A stretch of DNA of 64,000 nt from Rhodopseudomonas sp. (lineage in GTDB: Bacteria > Pseudomonadota > Alphaproteobacteria > Rhizobiales > Xanthobacteraceae): NCBI RefSeq assembly GCF_013377015.1, contig NZ_JACABA010000002.1, forward strand, positions 434,001-498,000, given 5' to 3'. Every line of letters starts with the position of its first letter. The stretch's first letter is position 1. A program made the position numbers and the translations under genes. Below, piece by piece: positions 60,545-64,000 of this stretch. The notes beneath the pieces were generated by a model. That model had not been told where the DNA came from. It worked only from the letters and a program-made list of their open reading frames with translations, and did no database searches.

Positions 60545-61579
60545 CTACCTTGCGCCGGACGCGCCGAGGTCTTCGGCCAAGCCGTCGGATGCAGTCTGGA
60601 CGGCGACGGCCCCAGCGCTGGATGCGGGGTGAATGAAAATGTCGTGCACCAACCCGAGTTTCCCCAGCCCCAGAATGATCAGGCCGTTGATGTCGATTTC
60701 GTACCAGGCGTGCGACAGATAGGCGTCGCGCGGAAAGCGGTGATGGTTGTTGTGCAGCCCCTCGCCGAAGGTGAGGATCGTGGTCACCAGCTCGTTGGTG
60801 GTGCCGTCATTGATCTCGTAGCGGCGGTAGCCGTAGCGGCCGTCGCTGTGGCAGACCGAATTGACCAGCGAGGTCGCCATCGTCATCACATAGCTGCGGA
60901 ACAAGCCGGAGAACAGCACACAGCCGATCATCGTATGCACGCCGCCGAAGGCGTAGCCGATCGCGCCCGGAATGATCACCGCCGACAGCGCGTACCAGTA
61001 CCAGCGGGTCCGGGTGAAGAACATCGCGATCGGATCGGCCAGAATATCCTTGGCGTAGAATTCGGCGTCGGTTGTTTCCCGATCCCACACCCAGCCGCCT
61101 TGCGCATGCGCCATGCCCTTGACGAAGCCGGCAATGCGGTTGCCGCCGCCGTCATAGTAAGGGCTGTGGACGTCGCCGGGCTTGTCGGTGTGCAAATGGT
61201 GTCGGCGATGATTGGAGACCCATTTCAGCACCGAGCCCTGCACCGCCATCGTGGCGATCGCAGCGAACAGCGCCCGCATCACCGGACCGCAGCGGAAGGC
61301 GCGGTGCACGAACAGCCGGTGCATGGCGACGCCGATCCCGATCGTGGTCAGCATGAACATGCCGGCGAACACCGCGATCTCCACCCGGCCGATGCCCTGG
61401 GTGAAGGCCCAGAGCAATCCTGCGATCGAGCCTCCGATCATGAAGCCGAAGGCGATATAGGAATCGAAAAACTTGGCCTCGACCACCGGGCCGTCGACCA
61501 GCACGCCCGGCGGCATTTTATGGTCCGCGCCTTGTTCCGACGCCACGCCCTGAATTGCGGTCATTTTCAGCCGATCCAT
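60545..61579 (-). CDS. Acyl-CoA/acyl-lipid delta-9-type desaturase
   Basis: Di-iron membrane desaturase of 344 residues from ATG 61579 (MDRLKMTAIQ); ATG 61564 is an alternative. The histidine boxes are intact: HRLFVHR, HRRHH and HNNHHRF. Four hydrophobic stretches fit the family. It introduces a cis double bond into membrane fatty acids or acyl-CoA. An AT-rich stretch before it may be the promoter. Confidence 0.9.
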   Translation of the reverse strand: MDRLKMTAIQGVASEQGADHKMPPGVLVDGPVVEAKFFDSYIAFGFMIGGSIAGLLWAFTQGIGRVEIAVFAGMFMLTTIGIGVAMHRLFVHRAFRCGPVMRALFAAIATMAVQGSVLKWVSNHRRHHLHTDKPGDVHSPYYDGGGNRIAGFVKGMAHAQGGWVWDRETTDAEFYAKDILADPIAMFFTRTRWYWYALSAVIIPGAIGYAFGGVHTMIGCVLFSGLFRSYVMTMATSLVNSVCHSDGRYGYRRYEINDGTTNELVTTILTFGEGLHNNHHRFPRDAYLSHAWYEIDINGLIILGLGKLGLVHDIFIHPASSAGAVAVQTASDGLAEDLGASGAR

Positions 61580-61628
61580 TAACGGAAAATTAACTACCTC
61601 TTTCAAACTACAGACGCAGGTAGTTTCT

Positions 61629-61719
61629 GGCAAGCGTCGCCCGGACCAAGCGCGGCGCAATCCATGACTCTTGATTTCGTGGTTAACGCGATTGCGCTGC
61701 GTTCAATCCGGGCTACCGG
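61629..61719. repeat. REP-like repeat, copy 3 of 4
   Basis: GGCAAGCGTCGCCCGGACCA at the left and CAATCCGGGCTACCGG at the right. It is a more diverged copy with an AT-rich centre. Confidence 0.6.
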
Positions 61720-61798
61720 CCCTCATTCATGCCGCTTCAGACCCGCCCCCAAAACGAAAACACCTCGAACATCGACGTCTCGCTTTGCGATTGGATCG

Positions 61799-61981
61799 TC
61801 AGGAGCCCAGCCACCAGATCGCGAAGCCGGTCGCGATACATGCCAGCCCGACAACAGCTCCGACGAACTCGGCAGCTTGGTCCCAGCCGAGGAATTTGAG
61901 GATGGCGTGGCCCGTGGCCGTGACGAGCGTTTCCACGATCGCGCTGAGCAGGCTTTGCAGCATGACGTTTAGTCGCGCCAC
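61799..61981 (-). CDS. Small two-helix membrane protein, uncertain
   Basis: A 60-residue frame from GTG 61981 (or ATG 61963), with two hydrophobic helices around SLLSAIVETLVTATGHAILKF and FVGAVVGLACIATGFAIWW. No ribosome-binding site is clear. It lies between two copies of the repeat; it could be a real small membrane protein or a chance frame. Confidence 0.45.
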   Translation of the reverse strand: MARLNVMLQSLLSAIVETLVTATGHAILKFLGWDQAAEFVGAVVGLACIATGFAIWWLGS

Positions 61982-62005
61982 ATTCGCCTGGGTTCAACTG
62001 CAACA

Positions 62006-62101
62006 GCGAGCGTAGCCCGGATCCAGCGCAGCGCGATCCGGGACCTCGCTCAGCACTGAAACGCACCTCACCGGATTACGCTGCGCTTCATCAGGGCTAC
62101 T
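62006..62101. repeat. REP-like repeat, copy 4 of 4
   Basis: GCGAGCGTAGCCCGGATCCA at the left and TTCATCAGGGCTACTGG at the right, with the same CTGAAA-type centre as copies 1 and 2. Confidence 0.65.
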
Positions 62102-62125
62102 GGCTTCGCTCGGCGCTTTGCCGCT

Positions 62126-62488
62126 TCATCTGCCGCAATTCCAGATCGGGCCGATCGGCGTCTGGGTCCAGCACGGACCAAAACTGCCGCCATTGTAGCG
62201 GCCGCCGTAGAAGCCGGGCCGGCCGACATAGTGCAATTCCCCGTCCCATCCGTAATAGCGCGGCGTCGGGTCGATATACCAGGGGCGCCGGTTGCGGCGG
62301 GCCATGCGCAGATCCGAAGCTTTCTGGCGAAACAGCGGAACGCTGTTGCTCAGCGGCTGATGATAGCCCGGCAGGAAGCCGTAGCCATGCCAGCGCGGCG
62401 GCGACCGCTTGTGCACCGGCGCAGCCTGCGCAGCGGCGGAGAGCAGCGACAGGACGACAGCGATCGATAGACAGATGAGGCGCGACAT
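62126..62488 (-). CDS. Secreted protein of unknown function
   Basis: A 120-residue protein from ATG 62488 with a signal peptide (MSRLICLSIAVVLSLLSAAAQA). The mature part is rich in Gly, Tyr, Pro, Arg and Trp (WHGYGFLPGYHQPL, RRPWYIDPTPRYYGW) and ends in an aromatic, Cys-containing tail (PCWTQTPIGPIWNCGR) that might form one disulfide. Common in Rhodopseudomonas-type genomes, function unknown. Confidence 0.75.
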   Translation of the reverse strand: MSRLICLSIAVVLSLLSAAAQAAPVHKRSPPRWHGYGFLPGYHQPLSNSVPLFRQKASDLRMARRNRRPWYIDPTPRYYGWDGELHYVGRPGFYGGRYNGGSFGPCWTQTPIGPIWNCGR

Positions 62489-62633
62489 CGGTCGACGATA
62501 GACGCTCGGCTGCCGGCAGGCCATTCAAATCTGGGTGCAAATCGAGCTTCGGCCGCTTGCGCGCAGCGTCGCCCGCTGCAGTCCAGTCCGCCGGACGCTG
62601 ACAGCGCTCCAGCCTCATGCTAGATTGCATCCC

Positions 62634-62870
62634 ATGAAAACCAAACCGCTGACCGACATTCTCGCGCGGGTCGAAACTTGGCCGCCGCATCTGCAGGACG
62701 AGCTGGCCGCCTTCGCGCGTGAGCTCGACGCCGGTGCCAACGGTCGCGACTATCAGCCGACGCCGGAGGAACTGGCCGGAATCGACCGTGGATTGCGCGA
62801 CGCGGCGGAAGGCCGCTTTGCCAGCGAGGCGCAGGTCGAAGCCGCGTTCGCCAAATTTCGCGGTCAATGA
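62634..62870 (+). CDS. Antitoxin of a second type II module
   Basis: A 78-residue protein from ATG 62634 (MKTKPLTDILARVETWPPHL). It is helical and acidic, ending ARFASEAQVEAAFAKFR-like (seen as GRFASEAQVEAAFAKFRGQ), typical of antitoxins of ParE/RelE toxins. Its TGA overlaps the toxin ATG (ATGA). The frame is intact. Confidence 0.75.
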   Translation: MKTKPLTDILARVETWPPHLQDELAAFARELDAGANGRDYQPTPEELAGIDRGLRDAAEGRFASEAQVEAAFAKFRGQ

Positions 62871-63160
62871 AGGTCGTCTATACCGACGAAGCACTGCGTG
62901 ATCTCGATGCCATCGCCGATTGGTTGACCGCGCACTACCCGACGGTCGCGCCGGCCGTCGGGCGGCGCATTCAGAGCGTCGTGGCCCACATCGCGCGTTG
63001 GCCGCAAAGCGCGCGACGGTCCGCCGGCCGGCCGAACGTTTGCGTGGTGCCGCTCGGGCGCTATCCATAACTGATCTTCTATCGCGTCACCGCTGATGCC
63101 GTCGAGATCCTGCACATTCATCATGCCGCTCGGCAGCGTTTGGATGACGACGACTCTTAG
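62867..63160 (+). pseudogene. ParE/RelE-type toxin gene with an in-frame TAA
   Basis: The frame begins KVVYTDEALRDLDAIADWL and runs to LGRYP, then TAA at 63068-63070, then continues LIFYRVTADAVEILHIHHAARQRLDDDDS and ends at 63160. In ParE toxins the sequence after the RYP motif is a hydrophobic strand, here split from the body. The stop replaces the usual tyrosine codon (TAC/TAT to TAA). The truncated protein would lack its last two strands, so it is probably inactive. Confidence 0.82.
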
Positions 63161-63252
63161 CCCGAGATCAGATCGCGGGAATTCTTGGGCATGGATTCGG
63201 CGTGGATTTCGATAGCGATGCGGCATTGCTCGATCCGGGCCGCCTTGCCCGA

Positions 63253-63762
63253 CTACTTCTTCGGTTCCGTCGCCGGCTTCTCCTTGGTCAGGATCGCGAC
63301 CAGCGCGTAGTCCGGCGTCGTGCCCGGCTTGCTGGCGATCTGGTCGTAAATCAGAAAGTCGCCGTCGAGGCGCAGTTTGATATCGTCGATCTTGTCATTG
63401 TCGATCGGGTTCAGCGTCACCAGGCTCTCGCCCTTGACCGAGCCCACTTTGGTGTTGGGCTTCAGCGTGGTCGCGGTGCCTTCGACGAAGGTGATGACGC
63501 CGTCCTTGTCGATGGTGAATTTGTCGATTTCGGCGAAGGTCTGTTTGCCGAGCTCGTCGCATACCATGTGGGCTTCATGCACCTGGTAGCTGGTCTCGCT
63601 GCCGACGAATTTCATCTTGATGTCGCCGCAGCTGTAGATCTTGTCGGCCATCTGGAAGGTGCCCTTGCCGACCCAGACGCCGTCGACGAAAGACGCGCCG
63701 CCACCGGCGATTGCTGTTGAACCAAGTGCAACGACGAGCGCGGCGCTCAAGATCAATTTCAT
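63253..63762 (-). CDS. Periplasmic protein of unknown function
   Basis: A 169-residue protein from ATG 63762 (preceded by GGAGGGTG), with a signal peptide ending AIAGGG. The mature part is beta-rich and has two cysteines (SCGDIKMKF and HMVCDELGKQ) that may form a disulfide. It ends in a lysine-rich tail. It looks like a small beta-barrel or lipocalin-like secreted protein. No family recognised. Confidence 0.7.
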   Translation of the reverse strand: MKLILSAALVVALGSTAIAGGGASFVDGVWVGKGTFQMADKIYSCGDIKMKFVGSETSYQVHEAHMVCDELGKQTFAEIDKFTIDKDGVITFVEGTATTLKPNTKVGSVKGESLVTLNPIDNDKIDDIKLRLDGDFLIYDQIASKPGTTPDYALVAILTKEKPATEPKK

Positions 63763-63800
63763 CGGACACCCTCCAGTCAAAAGGTTTTCTAATACCTATT

Positions 63801-63980
63801 TCAGTAATGATTACAGTATGTTGGCATGACAACGCCGGCATCACAAGCGAACCCGCCGGGGATGTCGTTGATATGCATCACCCGCAGAAATCGCCCGTCA
63901 GACACCTTGCGGTTCGCCAACCGGATCGAACCGCCGCCGTTGCGCGCGTCCGATTCGTGTGGCTCTCTCGCAGCGAACAT
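63801..63980 (-). CDS. Possible short protein or C-terminal fragment near the right edge
   Basis: A 59-codon frame from ATG 63980 (MFAAREPHESDARNGGGSIR) to TGA 63801-63803. The frame also stays open upstream to the window edge, so it may be the end of a longer gene. No motif and no ribosome-binding site is clear. Weak call. Confidence 0.25.
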   Translation of the reverse strand: MFAAREPHESDARNGGGSIRLANRKVSDGRFLRVMHINDIPGGFACDAGVVMPTYCNHY

Positions 63981-64000
63981 CCGCCGCGGCGTCGATGTGA

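Overview
The window reads as a high-GC alphaproteobacterial chromosome of the Rhodopseudomonas/Bradyrhizobium (Nitrobacteraceae) type. Three things point there: a HemB whose metal loop has aspartates where zinc enzymes have cysteines, a K+-independent H+-pyrophosphatase, and neighbourhoods usual for Rhizobiales (plsX-fabH-ihfA-merR; glyA-nrdR-ribD-ribE-ribH-nusB-thiL). The genus is inferred from gene content and style; no 16S gene is present.

Layout. 1-10.5 kb: an RlpA lipoprotein cut by the left edge, a PerM-type exporter, a diguanylate cyclase, rplM-rpsI, acyl-CoA genes, metY, a TMEM175-type channel and heme A synthase. 10.5-19 kb: an extracellular-polysaccharide island (deacetylase, GNAT-like protein, Wzz/BY-kinase-like protein, Wza-like exporter, GT4 glycosyltransferase, polyprenyl-phosphate sugar transferase) with no flippase or polymerase in view. 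19-29 kb: a DUF169 protein, an SDR, tRNA-Pro(GGG), merR-ihfA-fabH-plsX, a DUF177 protein, a cytochrome bc1 chaperone, BamE and an arylamine N-acetyltransferase. 29-38 kb: hppA, then the overlapping riboflavin/one-carbon operon. 38-43 kb: a GST, an AT-richer orphan ATPase, a hairpin-rich stretch behind a near-consensus promoter, a small paralogous gene pair and an LdtR-like regulator. 43-53.5 kb: an acyl-CoA ligase, hemB, RDD, bpt, Nramp, two MFS pumps and an EamA transporter. 53.5-58 kb: B12-dependent ribonucleotide reductase nrdJ behind a long, hairpin-rich leader. 58-64 kb: an accessory zone with an AT-richer ATPase-TIR gene between two copies of a palindromic repeat, two toxin-antitoxin modules whose toxins each carry one in-frame stop, four copies of a REP-like repeat, a desaturase and small secreted or membrane proteins.

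How the genes work together. Most of the window is core metabolism and envelope biology. NrdR (36.2-36.7 kb) is the regulator of ribonucleotide reductase genes and nrdJ lies 18 kb away. The less ordinary material is concentrated in three places: the putative structured RNA at about 40.89-41.3 kb, the nrdJ leader with an opposite-strand terminator, and the 57.9-63.2 kb accessory zone, which looks like a small defence locus with decaying toxin-antitoxin modules. Function of the ATPase-TIR protein as anti-phage immunity is inferred from its domains.
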